Origin: Nemophila menziesii
Lineage: Eukaryota > Streptophyta > Magnoliopsida > Boraginales > Hydrophyllaceae
Direction of reading: 5' to 3'
Assembly (NCBI GenBank): GCA_029959085.1
Contig: JARWIR010000035.1
Coordinates: 5,314,501 to 5,378,500, forward strand
Length of the DNA: 64,000 nt
Below, piece by piece: positions 34,851 through 47,850 of the stretch (positions are counted from its first letter, which is position 1; the number at the start of each line of letters is the position of its first letter). Below the pieces are notes generated by a model, which did not search any database, had not been told where the DNA came from, and saw nothing but the letters and a program-made list of their open reading frames with translations. A program made the position numbers and the translations under genes.

Positions 34851-36235
34851 CAAAAACAAATTATGGGTCAAATCAGTTAAGAAAAGAAATATAATAATAC
34901 TTAGTCAATAGGGTGCCCCGCCCCCTAAAATCTCAACACAAAAAACTCATTACAACTTCCCCAACATCTTCGAGACAGTCCAAATATTCCATACAGAGTC
35001 AAAATTATGGTATTTAATTTGTATATGATTCTGATTGTATTTTTATAAAATTTTCCAAATTTGGATAAAAAATCGCCTCTCAAAGGATAATGTTCAGGGA
35101 CCCTTTCCTCTGTTATTTTCTAAAGCTCATACTCGAGCAACAATTTCTCCACCGAGGAGGAGTTTCGTTCCAACCTTAACAATTTTAAGAACCTCATTAA
35201 TGCCAAATTAGGGGTTTCACTATTAAAGTTTTCATAGAAGCCCCTTCTTGCGCTTAAATACTCCCAGTCAATCCAAAATTAATTCTATCATAAGTTATGT
35301 TCCTGGTTAGAAAAAAATTCCCTCTATGTTTTTTTGTTTCTGTTATGGTATTTGAAGAATTGACGCCCAATCGAATTTTCACATTGCTTTGTTGAACAAC
35401 ACACGTTGTACCCTAACAACTCCAAGTTTCTTGCACTCAATATTTATAAAATTGATTAATAGCGAATTACAACATTAATAAATTTAAATTAAAGTATTAA
35501 CTCATACGAATTATCTTATACAAACTAGAAAAAACATAACGCTATGTTGAAGAGATTTATACTTTCAAAGTTATAAATCAATGTTCTACGTAACACACTT
35601 TAAAAGAATCTCTAATATTCCATTAATTGACATATTGACGTGAGAAATTTTCTATGATAGAAATTTCTGCAGCCACCGACAAATTTTATGGATAATAGTT
35701 TGAAAAATCTAGTTTGCACAAGACATATTTTCAATACCTTGAGTAATATTAAGATTTTCATAGTAAAATGGGTTACTTAGGTGATTCTACTCATCTATAT
35801 AATTAATTTCATACAGAAGGCACCGCGCCTCACCTTTTATTTTGGTTCGAATACGTCTAGTTTCATTGTGCATAATGATACCTACCGACACAATACATGA
35901 ATCTTCCAATGAATTTGTAATGGACACATTCTTTAACTAGTGCATATCATAATATTCTTTATAGTTAAAACATACTTTGCATCTTTCCATTACATATGTA
36001 TCAAATAATATCCAAATAAATATTGTAATAATTTTCCGATACCACTTGCTTTAGTTTATCATTGGTTAAACTTTATAACCCATTCATTGATATTAGTTGA
36101 TTAGGATAACGTTTATTCTGAGTTTAATTAGATTTTCAGATAGTAATCTTACTTTCCCAACTCTACAATATTTTCTTTTGAAGCTTTGCATATCATAATG
36201 AGGTGTTTGGAGAAGAAAACTCACTAAAAACTTGG
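34851..36235. other. AT-rich spacer of U3
   Basis: Equivalent to 15061-16642, with CAGAAGGCACCGCGCC near 35815. No gene seen. Confidence 0.5.
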
Positions 36236-37111
36236 GATTCTGATGAATCTTGTTTATTACGAATTTGTCACGCCTAATTCGTAAAAAGATCCATATTCAT
36301 TTTTTAAAAGTATTGGAAGTTAATTTCACCAAAAGATTTAGAATCAATAATCTTCTCTCATTCAACCTAGTGAAACCTTTTCTTATGATGAGCATACCAC
36401 CAGAAAATTTTGTAAAGACATGCTAAAGTTTTACATAAATACTCAAAGATTAAAAACATACATAAAATAATTTGGGATGGATTGAAGCAAACCTTCGATA
36501 CACACTTAATTTCCTCCTTTGGATAACATAGTTGAAATCAAACTAGATCATATAATAAGAATACAATATTTGATCATACATTAATCACTGAGTATAATAA
36601 ATTCAGTGAGTACTTGAAAAATGAATATACTTAATGAATATAAATATCAAGTCAATTAATAAACCTAATAACTATACACAATAAAATCAATAAGTATGCA
36701 TATCACACTACTCAAAGAGTCAATAATTTGACAACTAAAGATTTATTTGACTATACACACATAAATTCTTTTGCAGTATGATATATCTATGTATGAATAA
36801 CATAGAACTCAAATACCATGAACTATGTAATGTATTACTAATAATTATTTGTGTTAGTTAGGTTAATATCCATACAAACATAAATTAGTGAGTATAATAT
36901 ATACTCATATACTATCACTATTAGTAAAATCAATAATTACCTATGGTTTTTACATTTCTCAAATTGTATTAACAATTGTTGATAATCCTTTAAAAATAAA
37001 ATTTAATCAACAAAGCTTCCAAAAAATTTTGAACTACCATAATAAACACTAAATTGTATAACAACGTCACTAAAACCATAAAATCATTAAGCATCTGCAA
37101 AAATTCAATAG

Positions 37112-37303
37112 TTTTATAAAGGGTAAGACTTTCATCCAATATTGGATGTATTCATATCCTGGGCCATTGATTATTATAACAAAACTCATGTCCTTAGATT
37201 AATAACTTAGTTACTTTTGTAATTTTAAAACATGGGGTATGTGTATTAATATAATTGGTGTAGGACAATCCAATATTGGATGGAAGAATTTTCCTTTTAT
37301 AAA
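37112..37303. mobile_element. MITE, 174 bp, with 9 bp target duplication (copy 1)
   Basis: The element spans 37121-37294, flanked by TTTTATAAA at 37112-37120 and 37295-37303. Terminal inverted repeats of about 27 bp match at about 22 positions and contain the palindromic core CATCCAATATTGGAT. Units without it (for example 59030-59045) read TTTTATAAATAG once. A 9 bp target duplication is typical of Mutator-type elements. It has no coding capacity. Confidence 0.88.
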
Positions 37304-37979
37304 TAGTAATTCCAAACCCTAAAACTATGGTCGAAACATAACTAACCTTGTATATTTTGCTTCTTTCACAATGAAGAATTTTCAAAATCTTATTTTTCTT
37401 TTTTCTTTTGTAAAGATTGGAGTAATGTGTTGTAATAACGTCAAGGGTAAAAAATTTCATTTATAAAATATATGGATATTTTAGACCCATAAAATTTTAA
37501 GGGATTTTAAGAAAAGAAAAACTCTCTTCCTTTAATGAAAAATTGGTTTTCAAAACCCTTATATAAAAATTCTATTATGTCAAATGTTGGTATGAATTAA
37601 AAAATAATATAAATTGAATTAATATAATTTATTTGGCACAACAATAGTTCATTTTTTACTAGCCCCTTTCAAGTCCACCCAAAATCTTCTTGTAAGATCT
37701 CACAAAACCGTAGATTATGTTTTGAAGATAAAGGTTTGCCGTCACATAACCAAAACTTGTTGATTTTATACATGTTAACACCTATAAAATTATATTGGCG
37801 AACCATTTTTATTCCTTTCCTTATATACAATATCATATACTATCTTTTCTTCTCCTACCTTCTAAACCACAATGTTTGAACCTATTTCATCATATTAGGA
37901 ACCGACATCCAAAACATTCAACCCTTTTTTCTAAGATCTGACAGATACATGTTAAAACCAATCAGGAGTCCAATAAAAC

Positions 37980-39440
37980 ATGGTTAGTTTAGATTCTACA
38001 GAAATTACTGCTACAAAACAAAGGCCAAACAAACAAAATTTTATAAGTGGCTTAGTTGATTGGGTAACTTTATACTATACCTATATATTTCATTTTTTAA
38101 AATATTTTCCAATTTATTTTGTAATTTATTTTGTGTATTTAAATTTGCTTTTCATGTATATTTGTTTGTGAAATTTTTTTTCAATTTTTAAACTTGTTAT
38201 AAATGTTATAAATTTGTATCAATGTATCACCAAACCTTTTTTGACTAGAAAACTATTGATTTTAAATATTAGCCATAATTTAGGTCAATTATCAAGGAGG
38301 CAAGATTTTTGCTGTTCCAATAGATTCTGATGGTTATATTTCAATTTTAAATAGAGCGGATGTGAAGTTTTTCTTGTATGTGTTGTGTTGTCCAATGATT
38401 TGTTGTTTAATATTGATTTGATTCTAAACAATGTCTACTAAGTTATACATTTACAATGGATCTCTGTCCCTACTTGATATTGACATTATTCCTATTATCC
38501 TTTTTTATACTTATATTGATGTAAAGTTTGCATCCATATGAGGACCATTCAAAATATATATCATTTTGGTCTCATGTTTTCCTTTTGACTTTTTAAAATT
38601 TATTTATTATTTTTTTAATCTCAAATATATAAAGAGTTTAGTATTTTATGGACATGTCGTTTTAAAATTATAAATTCTATTAGATAAATTATATTTAGGT
38701 TTACTATGCATAATTGACTCTATATTTAAATCCTAGTGATACATGTTAGTTTATGTACTTGTAAATTTCTTAACAATAAATTGGATTTTGAAATCTATTG
38801 AGTACTATTATGTTTAGAGATAATATTTTTTTTCTTTTGTTTGAGACTTCATTTATAAGACCATATAACTATGTTTTCTCCATGGTAGTAGGATAGAGAA
38901 GAATGAAAATTCAATCAAAATCATTAAATATAGATTAAATAATATGTTTTATATCTTGTGGCAGGTTATGTGTTATGTGAAGAATTTTTATTATTCAAAT
39001 GTCAAGATCGTTGGCCATAACATTTTAATTAAGTGTGGTTCTCCTTCTTTTAGCTTGACCACAACATCATCAACAATATGCCATATTCTGGCCCTCCTAG
39101 TGATTTGAAGATATAATTTCTAATTAGGTTCATAACCAATAATTTTCTTGTACATATATAATTATATTAGTTAGCCTTGTTACACTATTTCTAAAATTTA
39201 TATAATTCATTAGTTTGAGTATTTAAAAATATATAAATTAATGTATTTTCTTTGTATACAATAAATCATGGATTTATTTTTTCAACTTTGTATTTTTATC
39301 ATGTAGTGGTATTGATAATACACCCAAAATATTATTTTAGACTGATGCTCTTCCGCTCAAGAAATCGCCCTCCATTTGCAGACCATTAGCCACCATCTTT
39401 AACCTGGATTGGCCATCAACAAACAAAGAACCACATTAAG
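37980..39440 (+). other. Possible split-gene relic in U4, first copy
   Basis: Open frame 37980-38171 contains MVSLDSTEITATKQRPNK and reaches a donor-like GG|GTAACTT at 38064. The acceptor-like GCAG|GTTATG lies at 38961-38965. Joined in phase, the reading continues ...VDW-VMCYVKNFYYSNVKIV. Function unknown; low confidence. Confidence 0.3.
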
Positions 39441-39884
39441 GTAAATAAATTAACTTTGAAATTGAAATTCTAAAAAATAAAAAATAAAATTTTAAACTAA
39501 TTTCATCACTTTTACAATATTTCAAATTTATGTGATTTAAAAATAATTACAATCATGAGGTTTATAATGTTTTTATACAAATTCTACAATGGCCATTCAT
39601 GAACCTTGTAAACCTGTATAAGAAGTGATCCACTAAGAAGACGGGTGTGGATATCATATTATTATACAAATCTTACAATATTTATTTTTTGTCCTATATT
39701 GTGTTTTTTTAGAATGGTTCGTAGTATAAATTTATTTGATGCTACTGCAATTTTTGTCCTATACTGCATTTTTTTGAATTGTTTTGTAGTAAATATTCAT
39801 TTGAAAATTCCTGATATTTATTCTTATATTGCATATTATGAATTGTTTTGTAGTAAATATTCATTTGGCGCAACGAGGAAGATA

Positions 39885-40210
39885 GTTACACAACCCAGTG
39901 AATTGTATTGCACAACTTATTGAATTGTCTTGCGCAACCCAACCCAGTGAATTGTATCGCATAGCCTAGTAAATTTTATCGCTCAACCCCATTAATTGTG
40001 TCGTATATCCTCGTGAATTGTATTGCACAACATATTGAATTTTATTGCGAAACCCAACCCAGTGAATTGTATCGCATAGCCTAGTAAATTTTATCGCACA
40101 ACCCCGTGAATTGTGTCATAATATATCCCCGTGAATTGTGTTGCATATCCCAGTGTCGCACAACCTCGTGATTTGCGTCGCATAACCTAGTGAATAATGT
40201 CGTCCTAGTG
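39885..40210. repeat. Minisatellite in U4, first copy
   Basis: About 15 monomers of about 20 bp (GTGAATTGTATCGCACAAC type) with a nested higher-order repeat of about 125 bp: the group AACCCAGTGAATTGTATCGC...TAGTAAATTTTATCGC occurs twice. Confidence 0.8.
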
Positions 40211-40666
40211 AAGGGTATTGTGGAACTGAATTGTTAGTGAACTGATCTTATGAAGAAAGTTTAATGAATAAAAAACCTAATATGTCCTCCAGCATAGGAC
40301 AAGGAGTGTCGAAAAAGGTCACTTCATATTGAAAGAGGAAGATGAAAAACTGAAAATGAATCAACCATGGATGCATAATATTCTTTATTTATATATGTAA
40401 CAAACAAGTTTATAATTATAAACTTAATTATCAAGAATATAGATTGAAATTCATAATAGTTTCAAATTGAATAAGGACTATAAACTACTTCAAAATTTAT
40501 TTAACGCTAATTACATGTTATGTTTCTTATACTAAGATAGATTTGTATTCTTTTTTTAGTAATCATCTTGAGATAAAAATACTATTGTATAAATGTTTGA
40601 ACTTCAATAAAACTAAAAAGTATATAAAAATTGGAACAATACATTGGAGTACAATCAAGTTGATAA

Positions 40667-40864
40667 TTTTATAAAGGGTAAGACTTTCATCCAATATTGG
40701 ATGGTCCAATATTCATATCCTGGGCCATTGATTATTATAACAAAACTCATGTCCTTAGATTAATAACTTAGTTACTTTTGTAATTTTAAAACATGGGGTA
40801 TGTGTATTAATATAATTCGTGTAGGACAATCCAATATCGGATGGAAGAATTTTCCTTTTATAAA
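40667..40864. mobile_element. MITE copy 2 (180 bp), carried by the duplication
   Basis: The element is 40676-40855. It differs from copy 1 by a 6 bp insertion (GGTCCAAT) near 40703 and a few substitutions. The TTTTATAAA on its left is the duplication breakpoint rather than an independent insertion site. Confidence 0.88.
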
Positions 40865-41539
40865 TAGTAATTCCAAACCCTAAAACTATGGTCGAAACAT
40901 AACTAACCTTGTATATTTTGCTTCTTTCACAATGAAAAATTTTCAAAATCTTATTTTTCTTTTTTCTTTTGTAAAGATTGGAGTAATGTGTTGTAATGAC
41001 GTCAAGGGTAAAAAATTTCATTTATAAAATATATGGATATTTTAGACCCATAAAATTTTAAGGGATTTTAAGAAAAGTAAAACTCTCTTCTTTTAATGAA
41101 AAATTGGTTTTCAAAACCCTTATATAAAAATTCTATTATGTCAAATGTTGGTATGAATTAAAAAATAATATAAATTAAATTAATATAATTTATTTGGCAC
41201 AACAATAGTTCATTTTTTACTAGCCCCTTTCAAGTCCACCCAAAATCTTCTTGTAAGATCTCAAAAATCGTAGATTATGTTTTGAAAATAAAGGTTTGCC
41301 GTCACATAACCAAAACTTGTTGATTTTATACATGTTCACACCTATAAAATTATATTGGCGAACCATTTTTATTCCTCTCTTTATATACAATATCATATAC
41401 TAACTTTTCTTCTCCTACCCTCTAAAACACAATGTTTGAACTTATTTCATCATATTAGGAACCGACATCCAAAACATTCAACCCTTTTTTCTAAGATCTG
41501 ACATATACATGTTAAAACCAATTAGAAGTCCCATAAAAC

Positions 41540-43040
41540 ATGGTTAGTTTAGATTCTACAGAAATTACTGGTACAAAACAAAGGCCAAACAAACACAACT
41601 TTGTAAGTGGCTTAGTTGATTGGGTAACTTTATACTATATCTATATATTTCATTTTTTAAAATATTTTCCAATTTATTTTGTAATTTATTTTGTGTATTT
41701 AAATTTGCTTTTCATGTATATTTTTTTGTGAATAAATTTTTCAATTTTAAACTGGTTATAAATGTTATAAATTTGTATCAATGTATCACCAAACCTTTTT
41801 TGACTAGAAAACTATTGATTTTAAATATTAGCCATAATTTAGGTCAATTATCAAGGAGGCAAGATTTTTGCTGTTCCAATAGATTCTGATGGTTGGGTAA
41901 AAATGATGGTTATATTTCAATTTTAAATAGATCGGATGTGAAGTTTTTCTTGTATGTGTTGTGTTGTCCAATGATTTGTTGTTTAATATTAATTTAATTC
42001 TAAACAATGTCTACTAAGTTATACATTTACAATGGATCTCTGTCCCTACTTGATATTGACATTATTCGTATTATCCTTTTTTATACTTATATTGATGTAA
42101 AGTTTGCATCCATATGAGGACCATTCAAAATATATATCATTTTGGTCTCATGTTTTCCTTTTGACTTTTTAAAATTTATTTAGTATTTTTTAATCTCAAA
42201 TATATAAAGAGTTTAGTATTTTATGGACATGTTGTTTTAAAATTATAAATTCTATAGATAAATTTTAATTAGGTTTACCATGCATAATTGACTCTATATT
42301 TAAATCCTATTGATACATGTTGGTTTATGTACTTGTAAATTTCTTAACAATAAATTGGATTTTGAAATCTATTGATTACTATTATGTTTAGAGATAATAC
42401 CTTTTTCTTTTGTTTGAGACTTCATTTATGAGACCATATAACTATGTTTTCTCCATGATAGTAGGATAGAGAAGAATGAAAATTCAATCAAAATCATTAA
42501 ATATAGATTAAATAATATGTTTTATATCTTGTGGCAGGTTATGTGTTATGTGAAGAATTTTTATTATTCAAATGTCAAGATAGTTGGCCATAATATTTTA
42601 ATTAAGTGTGGTTCTCCTTCTTTTAGCTTGACCACTACATCATCAACAATATGCCATATTCTGGCCCTCCTAGTGATTTGAAGATATAATTTCTAATTAG
42701 GTTCATAACCAACAATTTTCTTGTACATATATAATTATATTAGTTAACCTTGTTACACTATTTCTAAAATTTATATAATTAATTAGTTTGAGTATTTAAA
42801 AATATATAAATTAATGTATTTTCTTTGTATACAATAAATCATGGATTTATTTTTTCAACTTTGTATTTTTATCATGTAGTGGTATTGATAATACACCCAA
42901 AATATTGATTTAGACTGATGCTCTTCTGCTAAAGAAACCGCCCTCCATTTGCAGACCATTAGCCACCATCTTTAACCTGGATTGGCCATCAACAAACAAA
43001 GAACCACATTAAGGTAAATAAATTAACTTTGAAATTGAAA
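41540..43040 (+). other. Possible split-gene relic in U4, second copy
   Basis: Duplicate of 37980-39440. Here DSDGWVKMMVIF (near 41881) lies in an open frame, where other units carry a stop or a deletion. Function unknown. Confidence 0.3.
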
Positions 43041-43457
43041 TTCTAAAAAATAAAAAATAAAATTTTAAACTAATTTCATCACTTTTACAATATTTCAAAT
43101 TTATGTGATTTAAAAATAATTACAATCATGAGGTTTATAATGTTTTTTTACAAATTCTACAATGGCCATTCATGAACCTTGTAAACCTGTATAAGAAGTG
43201 ATCCACTAAGAAGACGGATGTGGATATCATATTATTATACAAATCTTACAATATTTAATTTTTGTCCTATATTGTGTTTTTTTAGAATGGTTAGTAGTAT
43301 AAATTCATTTGATGTTACTGCAATTTTTGTCCTATACTTCATTTTTTTGAATTGTTTTGTAGTAAATATTCATTTGAAAATTCCTGAAATTTATTCTTAT
43401 ACTGCATATTATGAATTGTTTTGTAGTAAATATTCATTTGGCGCAACGTGGAAGATA

Positions 43458-43790
43458 GTTACACAACCCAGTGAATTGTATTGCACAACTTATTGAATTG
43501 TCTTGCGCAACCCAACCCAGTGAATTGTATCGGATAGCCTAGTAAATCTTATCGCTCAACCCCATTAATTGTGTCGTATATGCTCGTGAATTGTATTGCA
43601 CAACATATTGAATTTTATTGCGCAACCCAACCCAGTGAATTGTATCGCATAGCCTAGTAAATTTTATCGCAGAACCCCGTAAATTGTGTCATATATCCCT
43701 GTGAATTGTGTTGCATATCCTAGTGTCGCACAACCTCGTGATTTGCGTCGCATAACCTAGTAAATAATGTCGCCCTAGTTAAGGGTATTG
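43458..43790. repeat. Minisatellite in U4, second copy
   Basis: Near-identical to the array at 39885-40210, confirming the recent duplication. Confidence 0.8.
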
Positions 43791-44449
43791 TGGAACTGAA
43801 TTGTTAGTGAACTGATCTTATGAAGAAACTTTAATGAAAAAAAAACTAATATGTCCTCCAGCATAGGACAAGGGGCGTCCAAAAAGGTCACTTCATATTG
43901 AAAGAGTAAGATGAAAAACTGAAAATGAATCAACCATGGATGCATAATATTCTTTATTTATATATGTAACAAACAAGTTTATTATTATAAACTTAATTAT
44001 CAAGAATATAGATTAAAATTCATAAAAGTTTCAAATTGAATAAGGACTACAAACTACTTCAAAATTTATTTAACGCTAATTACATGTTATGTTTCTTATA
44101 CTAAGATTGATTTGTATTCTTTTTTTAGTGATCATCTTGAGATAAAAATACTATTGTATAAATGTTTGAACTTCAATAAAACTAAAAAGTATATAAAAAT
44201 TGGAACAATACATTGGAGTTCAATCAAGTTGATAATTTTTTAGTTAAAATACATGAATAAAATAAAATAATAAGGGATAAAATTATTCATCCAATTCTAC
44301 ATTAGTTACAAAGTCCTCGCAGAGATTTGATCAGATCCTGAATAGACCTATTAATAGTTATTTGGAAGGAAATTAAACATGAATGTCAGAGATATTCGTC
44401 TCTACATTTATAAACATATGAATTATACTCAAATACTCAAATACAACAA

Positions 44450-47400
44450 TAAGATTTGGGTAACTCTCAGAGAGACGTTCACATCCTCAAAATAATCACC
44501 GTGGTTTATCCTTCGCTAATAGAAAATCACCAAAATGTCTTGCCATTGCAAGGAACTAGTACCTTAGAATTATCCAAAACGAACATAAATATACTTGTAA
44601 GTAGATATTTATTGATAAAGGAGGCATCACAAAAAGTATCAAAGATAGAAGATGGATCTCCATGTTGGGAAAAGTTAACTTAAATATTAAAATATCTAGC
44701 ATCACTGAATGCCTTTCATTTATAAATTATCCAATCTTCTTTGATAATTTTCATCATTTAAATTTCAGCCAAAATGATTTCAAATTTGGTTCTATGTTTT
44801 GTGACTTCAAAGAGACATTTCATTCTGTCAAAAATTTCAAGTGTAATTGTTATCGAAACCTCCATAGTTTTAGGACAATAAAATAACGATATGTTTTACT
44901 ATTTTTTCTGGTTGAATGTAAAGTCGGTATCTTTTACTTAAAGTACATTTCCTCTTTATATATCTTAACTCCACACAACGTAGACTCATTGCAACACTTC
45001 AACTAAAAAACAATGTTTTTCAAAGCCAAGGATATGTATGGATGCTAAACAATGAATCTCTGATTTAAGGTTAGTAATAGCATACTATCTTCTTCTTGTG
45101 TCGAAACTTCTATTATCTAAATGATAAGAAATAATTATATGTTACTCCTCCAACCAACTCATGAAGCGGGGTATTTATAAATATTCTATCCCAAATGGGT
45201 GAACCCTTTTTGGATAAACTCTATTTCGCCCATCCCATTAGTGTGTAGGGTTTCTTGAAATTTATAAACATTTACATTCTTTTGTTTTTTTATCAGGATA
45301 TGAGTCGGGTGCCATTAATTTTCCCAGTTTTTAATATTTGATAACTTTTTTATTTGCATGGTGAATATCTATTTAAACACCTCTCTACCAGCCATTATAG
45401 CTAATCAAATCAACTATTTAATTTTCTTTTTTTGAGAGTACAAGAACGAAGAATTTGGAAAATTAAGGCCCTTGAGAATTTTGAAAACCACATAATCATG
45501 TCTATTGAGGAGTTGCTAAGCAGTAGATGCTAAGAGTTCCATGTTCATAAAATCAAATTCTCTAGAACTCAATCCTCTATATGTTTTGTTCAATAATTTT
45601 ACCCTAGAATTTCAAGTGAATCATTTTCTTTTCACCCGAATCCAACCAAAATATTTCAACCATTCTAAATATATTTTTTCAAAATGTTGTTTGAAATTGA
45701 AAAATCAACATCTAGTAATTAAGAAAGGTTTGGAGGACAAAACTAATAACGACATTCTTTATTCCATCTTGGAGGATTCTCTTTTTTCAACCATTGGGTC
45801 TTTGTAAAAATGGACCTTCATCCACTGAATGATTCTGATATTGGACCTCATGTAATTCATTGAGATTTCAAGATATTAATCAGTACCAAAAGAGATGATT
45901 TAATGGTTAATAAGATTACTTAGTGTACCTTTCATTTAGCAGTTGCTTAATTAGCTAAGATACACCCTCTAAACCGGAGCTTTGATGTATTTCTTTTAAG
46001 CTCTTTGAACATGAAAATATTAGAGTCCTTCAGACTAACCATGAAGAGTAAGCCATATACAAATAGTAAGTGAGATAGGCTCAAAAACTCTCTAGGCAGC
46101 TTTATCCTTTTTATATTTCCCTATACCTTTTAAAAATTAATGAGACGGAGAATGCTTTATTCATGAGACTTAAAAAAATGGTGAGATGTGTTTCTTTGTC
46201 TGGTTCATTATAAAGTGTGATATTTTAAATAGGATCAGGATTAATAGAAATTTGGTACTTTTTAGTCAATACATATTTCATGATCCTACTAATCTAGATC
46301 TTTTGAAAAGTCAACTTTCTAAGGATATTTTTGATGTGTTCATCTACCTTAACCTTATCAAGTTCGACAATCGTATAATAATTGTTTGTTTCTCTATTCT
46401 TTTTTATATTAATAAGATATGTCATGAGCCAGAATTATATTTTGATGGGTAGCATACATAATAGATAAAACCAGGACATCCAGTGAAGTAGTTAGTCTTT
46501 ACATAGGTTATGATGTTATAGTAAAAATTGGCGTAAGAAATGGGTCGGTAATTCTCAATTTTAATATGGGATAGGATATGCCAACAATCATCCATGGCCC
46601 TTGATATTTATTACCACTCATTAAAAAAATGCATTCTTGACACCCTAAAATTTTGGAGGTAACATGACAATAATGTTCATCTCATACATGACTTTGCAAG
46701 TTTGACGATCAACGACACCCTTTTTTTTTGAGAAAAGATCCTCTTTATAATATTCTCATAAAAGGAGACCAAATTACATTTAATGATCATTAGGTCATCT
46801 TTCTATAACTCATTATAGTCTTGAATTATAGTGATTCGTTTAAAAAAATTCCTTGGGCCACCGAGAAATGAAATAAGGTCGTGTTCATGTAACCATCTAC
46901 CACCAAATTATTTCTCGATCTACCTTTCATGAAAGCTTCTTCCGAAGTTCAAATACTATCCAAGGAAAGATTAATATATATCATATCCTCCAAATTCTCT
47001 ACTATGCAAGACTCATTCTAGAGGAGTATCAGACTTTTTGAGAACCTTTGATTAATATATATTTGATCTTGAAAGTTTTTCTAGTCCAATTATTTAAATA
47101 ATACTTAATACCATATTTTTAATTAGTTCCCCAATCCCATCTAAACAACTCACAAATAATCCCCAAGAATATTTGGCAACTCATTCACATGTAGCTATCA
47201 ACCCATTAATGTTCCATCCAAAATCGCATAATGGATTGTGAGAATGAAGGCTTACAAATAACAAAGACATGAAACCTTTTGGATTTGATGGTCGAATGAA
47301 CATTAAAAATGGAGTTTGGGAGGATATTAAAACATTGTTGATTACAGAGAACTCGATCGATTTTAACACTATCATTCTGATCAGGTGACCTTTTATTTGT

Positions 47401-47850
47401 CCAAGCGAAGAAACAATTATCGGGCGGTAAATCTAACAATCCACTAATGGTGATCATATCATTAAATGTTTCAGTTTGTGTATATCTTTAGGAGGTTGCT
47501 GATATGTACTTGGAAAATAGTGATATAACAATTGGTTCATTACAACTAGTATTCCAGTTTGATAACTCATTCCAATGTTTTTTGAACTCTTCAAAGTTGT
47601 TTGGCACGTGAAGGAAACCCAATAACCAATAAATCTTATACTTTTCTATAGTATGACACACAAAGATATAGCTATTAGCTAAAAAGAACCCAAGATCAAT
47701 ACTATTCATCCTTAACAAGATAGAACCTTACAGATATCTCGCGTACCAATAGGAGACACATAGTGCAAGTACTAAAAATTATGTATAGCCATAATGAACT
47801 TATAAACACTATAGACTTGATTTTAGACTCTAAAATACAAAATTAATTGT
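44450..47850 (-). pseudogene. Fossil LINE in U4
   Basis: Minus-strand fossil. Endonuclease piece 47206-47457 reads ITISGLLDLPPDNCFFAW and DSVKIDRVLCNQQCFNILP, aligning with L1 FxWSN...SRIDRFLxS. The FADD equivalent is FVYG (46052-46063). About 140 bp just upstream of the KSPGP block is missing compared with U1. Many stops. Confidence 0.62.

Larger units (their letters stand above)
20196..36235. repeat. Macrosatellite unit U3 (with nested insertions)
   Basis: Phase starts near AAATTTAGTGAGTAATTG. Removing the 1.1 kb duplication, the H4 retrocopy (about 0.54 kb) and the LINE with its target duplication (5.25 kb) leaves about 9.1 kb, close to U4 after its own extra material is removed. Landmarks: CCAAACCCTAAAAC near 20729 and 21847, CGACATCCAAAATATTCAAC near 22440, GCAGGTTATGTG near 23578, minisatellite 30311, fossil LINE 31350-34850. 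Confidence 0.8.
37112..40666. repeat. 3.56 kb tandem duplication inside U4, copy 1
   Basis: Runs from the MITE left target duplication (TTTTATAAA) through the CCAAACCCTAAAAC segment, split-gene relic and minisatellite to CAATCAAGTTGATAA. Copy 2 follows directly. The two copies are very similar, with mostly isolated substitutions, so this is a recent event. Confidence 0.9.
40667..44235. repeat. 3.56 kb tandem duplication inside U4, copy 2
   Basis: Copy of 37112-40666. Its left junction fuses GTTGATAA with TTTTATAAAGGG, the MITE left edge; its right end continues normally into TTTTTTAGTTAAAATACATG. The join shares only the word TTTT. Confidence 0.9.

Noticed and set aside
35815..35870. tRNA-like B-box (GGTTCGAATAC) near GGCACCGCGCC in the spacer of several units
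   Set aside because: No A box at the right distance and no cloverleaf could be drawn; other copies vary (GTTCGAATACATC, GGTTCGATTACG). A decayed SINE head is possible but not supportable.
39885..40210. Regularly spaced repeats resembling a CRISPR array
   Set aside because: The monomers are contiguous and degenerate without unique spacers, and the context is plant nuclear DNA. It is a minisatellite.
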